This document shows, piece after piece, positions 1 through 8,066 of a stretch of 36,862 bases of DNA (position 1 is the first letter of the stretch; every line of letters begins with the position of its first letter). This stretch comes from Bacteroides sp. (GTDB taxonomy: Bacteria > Bacteroidota > Bacteroidia > Bacteroidales > Bacteroidaceae), in contig JAJBTC010000131.1 in NCBI GenBank assembly GCA_020861095.1, positions 1 to 36,862 of the forward strand. The letters run 5' to 3'. The translations under genes were made by a program, and so were the position numbers. The notes under the pieces are model-generated. The model was given only the letters and a program-made list of their open reading frames with translations. It was not told the DNA's origin and ran no database searches.

Positions 1-29
1 AATATGGAGAAGTCAGTCAATTAATTATT

Positions 30-1070
30 TTATGGTGCTACTATGGTTTGTATGATATTACCGTTTAGATCTAATATATTATAAGTAATAACTCCTGCTG
101 AAACGCCTTCCCATTTACCTGTTAATATTAGTGTATTTCCTAATTCTCCTTTGTAAGTTGCTTTGTAGCTAACACTGGCTTCGTACATAAGTACTGATAC
201 ACTTGCTTTATAAGAACTATAACCAGGTACAACCAATGGGAAAGAATATGCTCTGCTATCTTCTTGTATATCAGATGTACCATAAGTGAATTTTTGTGTA
301 GTAGTACCAGTGATAGAATGTGAAGCTTCAAAAGTTGGAATCCCTACAGTTTTGATAGTAGTAGTATGACTAAGGGATACTCCTTTTTCCTCACTAAAAT
401 TAGAGGTGAGTGTGGCTTTTCTACTAAATGATGCTGTCATTGTCTGTGGGGTAGGAGAATTATTATTCATTATCATTTCCTCATAAAAGACTGGAAGTGA
501 TTTCACTATATCTGTTTGATCCATATAGTAATCCATAGAAACTAAATCAAATTTTTCCAAGGGTACTATTTCCCATACACTTTTATCTTGATTGCCAGCT
601 AATTCTCCCCATTTTACATCTGATTTATTAGTAGCTACTGCTTGTAAATAAGGTAAGCTATTTCCACTTGACGTGATATATACATATGAAGTATTTTCTA
701 CTTCTGGAAATTTTAATGCAGTGGCTCCATTTTCGGGATTCGCAGTTACTGTTTCTCTGCTTGCACCTAAATATTTAGTTGGATTGCTAATTGGCTGCAA
801 ATGGGTGACTGTTCTGAAACTTGTTTTATTTTTTATATACCATCTTGTATTGACACTTTCATCTTCATGTAATGAGATCTTGTCACCTTTTATACCTAAA
901 TATATATATTTAGGATCACCTGGAATTTTTGTTTTTAGATTAACCGGCATTCCTTCTAACTGTTCCCATATGTTTGGAACCGTTGTTGAACGAGTTTGAA
1001 TTGAAAGTTCTTCCACTTCTTGAAAAACTGTTTCATTTTCTGGGGTGCAAGAAAAGACCAGAGTAGCCAT
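30..1070 (-). CDS. Aerolysin/ETX-MTX2-like pore-forming lipoprotein (signal peptide out of frame)
   Basis: The open frame gives 346 residues from an ATG at 1070. The C-terminal half (about residues 205-320) has the look of the aerolysin/ETX-MTX2 fold: a Ser/Thr-rich alternating stretch (SFSRKATLTSNFS), a GIPTFEAS segment, a second S/T-rich strand, then a VVPGYSSYKASVSV strand like the family's 'PP-x-K' strand. The N-terminal half is unassigned; it may bind a receptor. The frame opens with MATLVFSC-TPENE, the end of a lipoprotein signal peptide without its charged start. One base more in the A8 tract upstream would add MKKKFVSFI from an ATG at 1096, giving a complete signal with Cys as lipid anchor. 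A -7 element at 1128-1135 fits the 1096 start. The gene is clearly more AT-rich than its neighbours, which suggests acquisition. The family call is by pattern only; a lectin-like or adhesin beta protein is the alternative. Confidence 0.6.
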   Translation of the reverse strand: MATLVFSCTPENETVFQEVEELSIQTRSTTVPNIWEQLEGMPVNLKTKIPGDPKYIYLGIKGDKISLHEDESVNTRWYIKNKTSFRTVTHLQPISNPTKYLGASRETVTANPENGATALKFPEVENTSYVYITSSGNSLPYLQAVATNKSDVKWGELAGNQDKSVWEIVPLEKFDLVSMDYYMDQTDIVKSLPVFYEEMIMNNNSPTPQTMTASFSRKATLTSNFSEEKGVSLSHTTTIKTVGIPTFEASHSITGTTTQKFTYGTSDIQEDSRAYSFPLVVPGYSSYKASVSVLMYEASVSYKATYKGELGNTLILTGKWEGVSAGVITYNILDLNGNIIQTIVAP

Positions 1071-1085
1071 AATAAATGATACAAA

Positions 1086-1096
1086 TTTTTTTTCAT
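1086..1096 (-). other. ATG followed by an A8 tract: candidate contingency/slippage site
   Basis: On the minus strand an ATG (1096-1094) is followed directly by eight A residues (1093-1086). As written, this start reads a frame that ends after about 46 codons at TAG. With nine A residues it reads MKKKFVSFIMATLVFSC and joins the lipoprotein frame exactly. The site could be phase-variable, could be corrected by transcriptional slippage, or could be a sequencing error in a homopolymer. Confidence 0.6.
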
Positions 1097-1127
1097 GATA
1101 AGTGTGAATTAAAAGTTAATGTATTCA

Positions 1128-1135
1128 CAAATATA
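1128..1135 (-). promoter_or_regulatory. -7 promoter element (TATATTTG)
   Basis: The minus strand reads TATATTTG, matching the Bacteroidetes -7 consensus TAnnTTTG, about 30 bases upstream of the ATG at 1096. No -33 TTTG is seen at the usual 19-20 bp distance in the very AT-rich DNA upstream. Confidence 0.45.
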
Positions 1136-1219
1136 TATTTATTTATTTAAATATAATATAATTTTTTGTATATTTATTAGAGCATATTTAATAACTTATG
1201 CGAAGGTGTGTTGTTAAAT

Positions 1220-1259
1220 ATACTAACCCTATGGCACATTTGCTCCATAGGGTTAGTAT
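1220..1259 (-). terminator. Hairpin, 15-bp perfect stem
   Basis: The arms at 1220-1234 and 1245-1259 are perfect inverted repeats (ATACTAACCCTATGG and its complement) with a 10-base loop. The hairpin begins 10 bases beyond the stop codon of the beta-barrel gene, so it probably ends the minus-strand ECF operon. The U-tract after it is weak. Confidence 0.65.
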
Positions 1260-1268
1260 TTGATTATT

Positions 1269-2156
1269 CTACCAATACCACTGCAACCCGAACGAGATCG
1301 GATTCACTTCCGGTCCTTTGTTGTTCTCAAAAAGCCCATAGGTAGAGTAACGCAGGTAGGCCCCCCAGTTGTTGTACCCTACCTGTGCCAGCAGATTGAT
1401 CCCTACCGGATGTACGTTCAGGTATTTGCCTGCTGTGTGGGATTTTCCATCGTATCTGACTTTGGATCTGATGCCGTGGCGGATCTCCACTTCCGGTCCG
1501 AAGGAAGCAAACAAAGGTCCTCTGTGGTTGATGCGTTGCTGCCATTCGATAGCGAAAGGAATGCGGAAATGGAAATAGCGCAGTCTGCTTCTGCTGTATT
1601 CTATGTTGTCCGGAGCCGGATACAATCTCGACTTTCCATCCTCTTTGCGGAAAGAGACATTGCCGTCGAGGCGATACGAAGTATATCCCCATCCCAGGCT
1701 CGAGGTCAGGCCCCACCGGTTGTCACGCGAGAGAGCGATGGCCCCTTCAAAGAGATTGATGCCCCATTCCCAGGATTTGGATGATACCAGTTCCACTCCG
1801 TCGGCATTGTTGAGTTTCAACCCGTCGGGTAGTTTGGTAAATCCCATATAGAAACCCGCCTGGTGTGGATCGAATTTGGGGTAATAACTCTTTTTCTTTT
1901 TGGTAAACGGCACCGATACGGAGATACGCTGTTCCGAGCTTTGTCCGTCGAGGTAGATCCCTTCGAATACTTTCTGGTTTTCTAAGGTATCTCCCGGAAA
2001 CTGACTTTCATACATACGGACGTTGATCTTTCCCTGACCTTCCCGGATCTCTAATTTGCGTCCGTTGATAAATACTGTGGTATCTTGCGGGAGGGGTTGC
2101 ATAGCCATAGCACCCAACGGTATGCTCACTGCTAACAAAAGAATAATGCGTTTCAT
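1269..2156 (-). CDS. Outer-membrane beta-barrel protein of an ECF operon
   Basis: The protein has 295 residues. Residues 1-18 (MKRIILLLAVSIPLGAMA) are a Sec signal peptide. The N-terminal third is soluble and rich in charged residues. From about residue 100 it has alternating aromatic strands (AGFYMGFTKL, WGINLFEGAIAL, GLTSSLGWGYTSYRL, YFHFRIPFAIEWQQ, GAYLRYSTYGLF) and ends in FGLQWYW, a C-terminal aromatic typical of outer-membrane barrels assembled by BamA. It resembles the porin/PorT-like small barrels of Bacteroidetes, with about 8-10 strands (inference). It is the last gene of the operon and starts about 30 bases after the preceding stop. The link to the sigma factor suggests an outer-membrane cargo or a sensor of barrel stress. 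Its specific function is unknown. Confidence 0.7.
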   Translation of the reverse strand: MKRIILLLAVSIPLGAMAMQPLPQDTTVFINGRKLEIREGQGKINVRMYESQFPGDTLENQKVFEGIYLDGQSSEQRISVSVPFTKKKKSYYPKFDPHQAGFYMGFTKLPDGLKLNNADGVELVSSKSWEWGINLFEGAIALSRDNRWGLTSSLGWGYTSYRLDGNVSFRKEDGKSRLYPAPDNIEYSRSRLRYFHFRIPFAIEWQQRINHRGPLFASFGPEVEIRHGIRSKVRYDGKSHTAGKYLNVHPVGINLLAQVGYNNWGAYLRYSTYGLFENNKGPEVNPISFGLQWYW

Positions 2157-2186
2157 AAGTTTTGTTTATTTATTTGAATGTGTATA

Positions 2187-2663
2187 TCAGTCTTTTCTCA
2201 GGAACAGGAGGGTAACTAAGTCGTCCGCTTCCAGCTTCCCTTCTATATAGATCAGGGTAGCGGAGTTTTTCTTACCGGTACGGTAGAGGATGAAACGGTT
2301 TACCTCCTTTTTCTGTTGCGGCAGCTGGTAGTAGCCCGACTGGACCTCTCCGCCCGCGACCACCTCTTTCACCTTACGGGCCTGTTGCTTATCTGCCTCC
2401 AGACATTCCTGTATGTAGGGGAGCGCTTCCGAAACATCTTTGAAAGAGATACTCTTGTAAAGTTCCATTTCGTACATATCCACCAATTCATTCGATAGCT
2501 CTACCATGGTTACTCCCTTGTGCTTTCCGTATCTCCGGAACACAGAAGCGATCTCTAACCCTTCCTGAGCATAGATACCCAGGGATGTGAGGAGAAGGAG
2601 CAGGGTGAGCAGGGAGCGTGTCGGACTATTCATACTTTTTTTCATTGTTGTTTGTCGTTTCAT
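2187..2663 (-). CDS. Small exported protein, DUF4252/DUF6108-like
   Basis: The protein has 158 residues with an N-terminal signal peptide (SLLTLLLLLTSLGIYAQ, cleavage about residue 33 or 15 depending on start). The mature part contains GLEIASVFRRYGKHKGVTMVEL, a conserved-looking opening seen in small exported Bacteroidetes proteins encoded beside ECF sigma factors, and a C-terminal segment (SATLIYIEGKLEADDLVTLL) that may close an alpha/beta domain. The start at 2663 lies 3 bases after the stop of the anti-sigma gene. A second ATG at 2645 (MKKSMNS) is an equally good signal-peptide start. The family name is from memory and uncertain. No catalytic motif is seen. Confidence 0.55.
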   Translation of the reverse strand: MKRQTTMKKSMNSPTRSLLTLLLLLTSLGIYAQEGLEIASVFRRYGKHKGVTMVELSNELVDMYEMELYKSISFKDVSEALPYIQECLEADKQQARKVKEVVAGGEVQSGYYQLPQQKKEVNRFILYRTGKKNSATLIYIEGKLEADDLVTLLFLRKD

Positions 2664-2666
2664 AAG

Positions 2667-3110
2667 TTATTCTTCAAACAAAGAGAACAATATATCTTCC
2701 TGGCTGAAACTTACCGCCTCGAAGGCCGCGCGGGCGTGCTGATGCACCAATGTCTGGTCTGTATATCGTTTTCCGTCGATCCACACATAGTTCTCCGGGG
2801 CAACCGGGCTCAGGATCTGCCATACACCTGCCATGCCCAGCAGCAGGATCAATCCCGCGGCAATACCGACAGCCGGAGAGAACCGGAAACGTCTTCGTCG
2901 GGTGGTCTGGCTTTGAACGGTACCGGACCTGACTTCCTGTACCGATCTGCTTTCTTCATCGATCCAGGCAAACAGGGAGCGATATACTTCCAGGTGTTCA
3001 GGGACTTCTCCCTGATGGAAGAGGCGACGCATCTCCTGCTCTTCTTCACAAGAGGTGAGACCCTCAAAGTACCGGTCCAGCAGCTGATCTAATTTATCCT
3101 TCGGTTCCAT
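2667..3110 (-). CDS. Membrane anti-sigma-like protein
   Basis: The protein has 147 residues, starting with MEPKDKLDQLLDRYFEGLTS. The N-terminal 55 residues form the short helical cytoplasmic domain seen in Bacteroidales anti-sigma proteins (YFEG-T..EE..LR.LF), without a zinc HxxxCxxC motif. A basic stretch (TRRRRFRF) precedes one membrane helix at about residues 79-98 (VGIAAGLILLLGMAGVWQI). The tail is periplasmic. Its ATG overlaps the TAA of the sigma gene by one base (TAATG), so translation is probably coupled and the pair made in fixed ratio. The frame stays open further upstream but only inside the sigma gene, so the later start is chosen. It is inferred to bind and restrain the ECF factor encoded just before it. 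Confidence 0.75.
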   Translation of the reverse strand: MEPKDKLDQLLDRYFEGLTSCEEEQEMRRLFHQGEVPEHLEVYRSLFAWIDEESRSVQEVRSGTVQSQTTRRRRFRFSPAVGIAAGLILLLGMAGVWQILSPVAPENYVWIDGKRYTDQTLVHQHARAAFEAVSFSQEDILFSLFEE

Positions 3111-3625
3111 TATGTATTTCCTGTATGTGTTAGTTTCATTTTCAGATAAGCCTCCCTTACTTTCTTCCGGGCCCTGGACAGGTTGCTGCGGATGGCTTCC
3201 GACTGACATCCGGTGATGGCAGCAATCTCTTCCGTTTCGTAGCCCTCCATATCTTTCATACGGATGATGGTCTGTTGCACGGTAGGCAGAGAAGCAATGA
3301 TCTCTGTGATCATACGGAACTCATCCTTTCTCTCCAGTTCCCGCTGCGGATCCACTGCCGGACTGGCTGTGACAATCTGCTCTAAGGAGAGATGATCACC
3401 TTTGTATCTTCTCAACAGGTCGATATACAGATTGTGTGTCATGGTCATAGCCAGTGCTTCGATACTACGGTACCCGGCCAGTTCGTGGCGTATGTTCCAT
3501 AGTTTCAGCATCACCTCCTGAACAATGTCTTCCGCGTCAGGAGTGTTTCCTGTCAGTTTGTAAGCCTGTTGCAGCAGCCTGTCGCGTAAAGGGAGAATAT
3601 CTGTTTTAAACTGTTTGAGTTCCAT
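3110..3625 (-). CDS. ECF RNA polymerase sigma factor (sigma-70 family)
   Basis: The protein has 171 residues. Region 2 (about residues 10-75) has AYKLTGNTPDAEDIVQEVM, the core-binding DAEDIVQ motif, followed by the -10 binding segment. Region 4 (about 115-165) has LPTVQQTIIRMKDMEGYET and the recognition helix ITGCQSEAIRSNLSRARKK. There is no region 1 or 3, as expected of an ECF factor. The chosen start is MELKQFKTDI at 3625; an ATG at 3649 would add eight untypical residues. It heads the sigma / anti-sigma / exported protein / barrel operon. Autoregulation is likely but no clear promoter was found. Confidence 0.88.
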   Translation of the reverse strand: MELKQFKTDILPLRDRLLQQAYKLTGNTPDAEDIVQEVMLKLWNIRHELAGYRSIEALAMTMTHNLYIDLLRRYKGDHLSLEQIVTASPAVDPQRELERKDEFRMITEIIASLPTVQQTIIRMKDMEGYETEEIAAITGCQSEAIRSNLSRARKKVREAYLKMKLTHTGNT

Positions 3626-4001
3626 GTTTGAAGACGCAGTCGCTGGCAAGAACGTGGCATGCGATATTGTTAAAATGAGTTAATCGTGTTCAGAGGGTGT
3701 TTTGCAGGATCATACATGAAGGAATAGTATAGATAGGTCATACATATAGAAAAGTGGTTTTGTCGTAGATATCTTGAAAGGCTCGGCTCCATGGGGTATA
3801 CCTGGGAGATAGGGCCAGAAATCAGATAAAGACAAAAGAACCTGCGTATGGATAGGTATGATCTGCGGATTGACGAGGAGAGGCCGGTCTATTGTAAACA
3901 GACAGGCTTTCTTCTGCTCTGGTGGCAGGAGCAGATCCGGAGAATCTGATCAGACAGTCATAGAGAGATCTTTCGTCCTCAATCCGTATATTATACCTCT
4001 T
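3626..4001. other. Intergenic region, no supported gene
   Basis: About 375 bases between the ECF operon and the oxidoreductase stop, both on the minus strand. It should hold the operon promoter and the oxidoreductase terminator, but no strong hairpin or TAnnTTTG match was found. A 33-codon plus-strand frame starting near 3848 has no supporting feature. Confidence 0.4.
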
Positions 4002-4991
4002 TCAGATCTTTCCCAATATTCTGTCTAATACCCAATTGGTGGCGGTGGCACTTTCACTGTCACTGGTGCATACCCCTTTGCCTTGCAGGTGTTCCACTAC
4101 CGCCTGTATCATGGGTTGCTGGATGTGTTCGGGATTGCCGATCACATATTCTTCCACTCCCTGGGAAGTTTCTGTCACAATGGGTTCGAAAGAGAAAGTC
4201 GAGAAACTTATTTTTCCCTGGGTCCCGATCACTTCGATGCGGTCTTCCCGGGCAGATTCATGTGCTACAAAGCTCCATGATCCGCTTCCCGTGAGTCCGT
4301 CTTCGAACCGGAAACAAGCGCAGACCGTGTCTTCCACCTCATACAAACCGCCGCGGTTGCTGGTATATCCCGATGCTTCTAAGATATATCCCAGAAGATC
4401 CTGTAGAAAGTCGAACTGATGTGGAGCCAGGTCGTAGAACAATCCTCCACCCGCGATATCCGCTTGCAGGCGCCAGGGCTGATGGTCTTTGTCCTTATCG
4501 GTTTCCGAAGGAGGTTGAGCCAGGCGGATCTGTACCTGTACGATCTGCCCGATCTTCTTCTCTTCCCGGACAAGCTCTTTGACTTTGAGGAAATAAGGCA
4601 GGTACCGCCGGTAATAGGCCACAAAGCAGGGGACGCCCGTCTCCTTGGCTACACGGTTGATGCGTGTGCAATCTTCGTAGGTGGCCGCCAGGGGCTTTTC
4701 GATATATACAGGCTTTCCGGCTTTCATGGCCATGATCGCGTACGTAGCATGCGACGACGGAGGAGTGGCGATATACACCGCGTTTACTTCCGGATCATCT
4801 ATCAGTTCCTGGGCATCATCGTACCACCGGGCTATTCCTTTTCTTTCGGCATACGCTTTTGCTTTCTCTATATTCCGGCACATGACTGCTACCACGTCCG
4901 AACCTTCGACTTTGCGAAAGGCAGGCCCGCTTTTGTGTTCGGTCACATCTCCACAACCGATAAATCCCCATTTGATTGCTTTGTATTCCAT
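4002..4991 (-). CDS. Gfo/Idh/MocA-family NAD(P)-dependent oxidoreductase
   Basis: The protein has 329 residues, normal for the family. The N-terminal Rossmann domain starts with WGFIGCGDVTEHKSGPAF, the dinucleotide-binding GxGxx motif. VYIATPPSSHA and the signature YIEKPLA (the family's EKP, whose Lys is a catalytic/cofactor residue) follow at about residues 78-105. The C-terminal alpha/beta domain has GGGLFYDLAPHQFDF, which carries the conserved Asp/His substrate-site residues. No signal peptide is present, so it is cytoplasmic. Such enzymes oxidise or reduce sugars and inositols; the substrate cannot be told. It is a single gene, divergent from rnz across about 200 bases. Confidence 0.85.
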   Translation of the reverse strand: MEYKAIKWGFIGCGDVTEHKSGPAFRKVEGSDVVAVMCRNIEKAKAYAERKGIARWYDDAQELIDDPEVNAVYIATPPSSHATYAIMAMKAGKPVYIEKPLAATYEDCTRINRVAKETGVPCFVAYYRRYLPYFLKVKELVREEKKIGQIVQVQIRLAQPPSETDKDKDHQPWRLQADIAGGGLFYDLAPHQFDFLQDLLGYILEASGYTSNRGGLYEVEDTVCACFRFEDGLTGSGSWSFVAHESAREDRIEVIGTQGKISFSTFSFEPIVTETSQGVEEYVIGNPEHIQQPMIQAVVEHLQGKGVCTSDSESATATNWVLDRILGKI

Positions 4992-5169
4992 ACGTTTGTT
5001 TGTTCTGTTGCAAATATAAGGATACTCTTTTGAAATTGGAAACAGATAGAGGCTTCAAGTTGTTTTGCATCCATTTTAACGATACCCTATATAGATAAGA
5101 AAGAAGGCTATGCTGATGACACCCTTGTGTTGAAAAACAACTGGTGTTTCTTTTGTGTTTGAAAAGGAT

Positions 5170-5177
5170 TATCTTTG
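5170..5177 (+). promoter_or_regulatory. -7 promoter element for rnz (TATCTTTG)
   Basis: TATCTTTG matches TAnnTTTG and ends 20 bases before the rnz ATG. TTTTG occurs at 5151-5155, closer than the usual 19-20 bp, so the -33 assignment is weak. Confidence 0.5.
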
Positions 5178-5197
5178 TTTTCGTTTAATGTATATCC

Positions 5198-6112
5198 ATG
5201 GAGAAATTTGAAGTACATATATTGGGTTGTGGATCGGCCCTGCCTACTACCCGCCACTTTTCTACCACGCAGGTGGTGCATCTGCGGGAGAAATTGTTTA
5301 TGATCGATTGCGGAGAGGGGGCACAGATCCAGTTGCGTAAGACCCATCTGAAGTTTTCCCGGCTCAATCATATATTTATTTCTCATCTTCACGGAGATCA
5401 TTGCTTTGGTTTACCCGGACTCATTTCGACTTTCGGTTTGCTCAAACGGACCGCTGATCTGCATATCCATTCTCCCCAGGGATTGGAAGAACTGATGACT
5501 CCCTGGCTCAACTATTTCTGCCGGATGATGTCTTATCGGGTGATTTTTCATGTCTTTGACACGCATGCACCGTCAGTGATCTATGAAGACCGCTCCCTGA
5601 CGGTCACGACAGTCCCTTTGCGTCATCGTATCCCCTGTTGCGGATTCCTGATCACTGAAAAGCCGCGTCCCCGTCACATCATCCGGGAAATGACAGACTT
5701 CTATAAAGTGCCTGTGTATGATATGAACCGTATCAAGAATGGAGAGGACTTCATCACTTCCGACGGATTGGTGGTACCCAACCACAGGCTGACCCGTCCG
5801 GCCGAACCTGCGCGAAGCTATGCCTATTGCTCGGATACTATATACGACGAAAATCTGGTACCTGCTATCCGTGGCGTGGATCTGCTCTTTCATGAAGCCA
5901 CCTTTTCCGCAGCCGATCAGATACGTGCCAGGGAGACGTTCCATACCACTGCCGAACAGGCCGGGCAGATTGCCGCGCTGGCCGGAGTGAAACGATTGAT
6001 GATCGGACATTTCTCGGCGCGGTATGAGGATGAACACCTTTTGCTCAGAGAAGCACAGCGCGTGTTCCCTGAGACGATACTTGCGAAGGAGATGCTTTGT
6101 GTAGATATTTGA
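5198..6112 (+). CDS. rnz: Ribonuclease Z (tRNA 3'-processing endonuclease)
   Basis: The protein has 304 residues, the length of short-form tRNase Z. It has a metallo-beta-lactamase fold: strand MEKFEVHILGCGSALPT, the family-typical DCGEGAQIQLR, and the zinc motif SHLHGDHCFGLPGL with ligands His63, His65, Asp67 and His68. Later ligands are in HRIPCCGFLI, YCSDTIYDE and HEATFS, and the C-terminal GHFSARY contains the last histidine. TTRH and GEGAQ are typical of RNase Z rather than other metallo-beta-lactamases. It cuts the 3' trailer of tRNA precursors to allow CCA addition. It is preceded by its own -7 element and followed about 105 bases later by the L,D-transpeptidase gene. Confidence 0.93.
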   Translation: MEKFEVHILGCGSALPTTRHFSTTQVVHLREKLFMIDCGEGAQIQLRKTHLKFSRLNHIFISHLHGDHCFGLPGLISTFGLLKRTADLHIHSPQGLEELMTPWLNYFCRMMSYRVIFHVFDTHAPSVIYEDRSLTVTTVPLRHRIPCCGFLITEKPRPRHIIREMTDFYKVPVYDMNRIKNGEDFITSDGLVVPNHRLTRPAEPARSYAYCSDTIYDENLVPAIRGVDLLFHEATFSAADQIRARETFHTTAEQAGQIAALAGVKRLMIGHFSARYEDEHLLLREAQRVFPETILAKEMLCVDI

Positions 6113-6127
6113 TAAGTTTTAGAGAAC

Positions 6128-6162
6128 TATCTTTGCAGGTAATACAGGAAGACGTATATTTG
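6128..6162 (+). promoter_or_regulatory. Two tandem -7 elements upstream of the L,D-transpeptidase
   Basis: TATCTTTG at 6128-6135 and TATATTTG at 6155-6162 both match TAnnTTTG. Either could start transcription of the transpeptidase-sigma unit, about 60-90 bases upstream of the ATG at 6219. The first lies in the string CTATCTTTGCAGGT, which recurs before coaX. Confidence 0.45.
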
Positions 6163-6218
6163 TACGGTGTATATCAGACAGAATAACGTTTATCTGTCCA
6201 TCGTATGTATATAGAGCA

Positions 6219-8066
6219 ATGAACACAAGACACTTTTTACTTTATCTGGTATTTTTTGTTGGGGGGTGTATGTCCTGTAAGAGGGATAAGGTAGGGCTTC
6301 CCGATGATTTCTCTCTCTCTTCTTACCACCGTTTATCTGCACCCGAATTACGGGTTTCCGCGGATAGCATCCGTCGGCAGGTACTGGCTGCCTTCTCGGA
6401 GGATGATCCGATGCCGGAGGATTCTGTGATTGCAGATTACTACAGCAGTGGCGGGGCTTTCCTATGGCTTTCTCCTCAGGGAATGGCGCAGGCGGATTCT
6501 CTGTTGCGGCGTCTGGAAAACTGTGACCAACATGGCCTGGATCCGGATTATTTCGCAGCGCGGGCGCTCCGCGACGACTGGGATCATCTCTGCCGGATGT
6601 CGCTGGCAGACGGAGAGCATATCCATGATCTGCTGACTCGTCTGGAAGCCGGACTGACGAAAGCGCTGGTCGTATATGCCACCGGCATGCAATATGGCTT
6701 TGTTGATGCGCATGAGGTCATGAACTACCTGGAGGAAGAGACAGACCTGCAAGGGCGTAACATACCTTTGGCAGAGGGAAAGAGAAAGATGGTTGCTTTG
6801 CACCATATTCCTTTGAAAAGAGCGGATGCCTCTTTCCCGGCGGAACTTCTGCGGCGGCTTGTGCAGGAGGGCGCTGATTTCTGGGCAACGCTGGAACCTG
6901 CTTCCGCTTATTACCGCAGTCTTCTGCAGGAATGGGCCGATCTGCACGCGGTGGGTGATGCTTCCTGGGAGGCGATTCCTCTGATCGGGGATACACTCAT
7001 CAAGGAAGGTGCCTCCCACTGGATATTGCCACAGATTGCCCACAGGCTACAGATCACCGGTGAACTGGACCGGGAAGCAGAGGCTGCTTCTTTCGTTACC
7101 CTTACGCCGGAACTGCTCCAGGCAGTGAATCGCTTTCGCGTGAAAAATCTTCTTTCCGAAGATAATTCCGTGGGTACATTTACCATTCGTTATCTCAATC
7201 GTCCGCTGCAATACTATAAAGACCGGATCCGTATCAATCTGGAACGGGCGCGCTGGCAATATGCCGAAGAAAAAGGAAGCAAATACGTGATTGCCAATGT
7301 GGCTGCCTTCATGTTGCAGGCAGTGAATGAAGAGACAGATTCGGTGCTGGAGATGCGGATCTGTTGCGGGACCAGACGCAACAAGACCCCTTTGCTTTCG
7401 AGTCGTATCCACTACGTAGAACTGAATCCGTACTGGAATGTTCCGCAAAGTATCATTCGCGGGGAAATGATCCCTGCTTACCGGCAGGACAGCGCGTATT
7501 TCCGTAAAAACCGGTTGCGGATATACGACAGCAGCGGTACAGAGGTAGATCCGCATCAGATCAACTGGTCCGATTATCAGGGTGGGGTGCCTTTCACTGT
7601 GAAGCAGGATAATAGAGAGGGCAACTCATTAGGACGGATTATTTTTCGTTTTCCTAATAATTTTGCCGTATATTTGCATGATACACCTTCGCGTTGGGCT
7701 TTTATGAATACCAACCGGGCAGTCAGCCACGGCTGTGTGCGGTTGGAGAAACCGCTGGATTTTGCCCTGTTCCTGTTGAAAGAACCGGACGAGGTGTTGG
7801 AAGATCGCATACGGGCCGCTATGGATATACCGCCGGTCAGTGAAAAAGGAAAGGAGTTGATAGCCAAGGAGGAATATCAGGAACTGAAACAGCATAACCT
7901 GAAAGAACATATCCCTCTTTTTCTGGATTATCACACCGTTTATTTCTCTGCTGCCGGCGAACTTGCTTACGCGGATGATCCGTATACATACGATCCGCCT
8001 TTGTTGAAGGCACTTGACGAGTTGAACCCCATTAATACGAACGAGGCTTTTTATGGACCCTTATAA
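6219..8066 (+). CDS. YcbB-type murein L,D-transpeptidase (lipoprotein)
   Basis: The protein has 615 residues, the size of YcbB/LdtD enzymes. Residues 1-20 form a lipoprotein-like signal (FLLYLVFFVGGCMSC) with candidate lipid-anchor Cys17 or Cys20. A long helical N-terminal part contains the scaffold/peptidoglycan-binding region (QHGLDPDYFAARAL). The catalytic YkuD domain is at about residues 355-530: YVIANVAAFMLQAV, YWNVPQSI, YLHDTPSRWAFM and SHGCVRLEKP, with Cys506 as nucleophile and His504 next to it. It forms 3-3 crosslinks between peptidoglycan stems in the periplasm, or attaches proteins. Its last 14 bases overlap the following ECF sigma gene, an unusual coupling of a wall crosslinker to a regulator. 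Confidence 0.9.
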   Translation: MNTRHFLLYLVFFVGGCMSCKRDKVGLPDDFSLSSYHRLSAPELRVSADSIRRQVLAAFSEDDPMPEDSVIADYYSSGGAFLWLSPQGMAQADSLLRRLENCDQHGLDPDYFAARALRDDWDHLCRMSLADGEHIHDLLTRLEAGLTKALVVYATGMQYGFVDAHEVMNYLEEETDLQGRNIPLAEGKRKMVALHHIPLKRADASFPAELLRRLVQEGADFWATLEPASAYYRSLLQEWADLHAVGDASWEAIPLIGDTLIKEGASHWILPQIAHRLQITGELDREAEAASFVTLTPELLQAVNRFRVKNLLSEDNSVGTFTIRYLNRPLQYYKDRIRINLERARWQYAEEKGSKYVIANVAAFMLQAVNEETDSVLEMRICCGTRRNKTPLLSSRIHYVELNPYWNVPQSIIRGEMIPAYRQDSAYFRKNRLRIYDSSGTEVDPHQINWSDYQGGVPFTVKQDNREGNSLGRIIFRFPNNFAVYLHDTPSRWAFMNTNRAVSHGCVRLEKPLDFALFLLKEPDEVLEDRIRAAMDIPPVSEKGKELIAKEEYQELKQHNLKEHIPLFLDYHTVYFSAAGELAYADDPYTYDPPLLKALDELNPINTNEAFYGPL

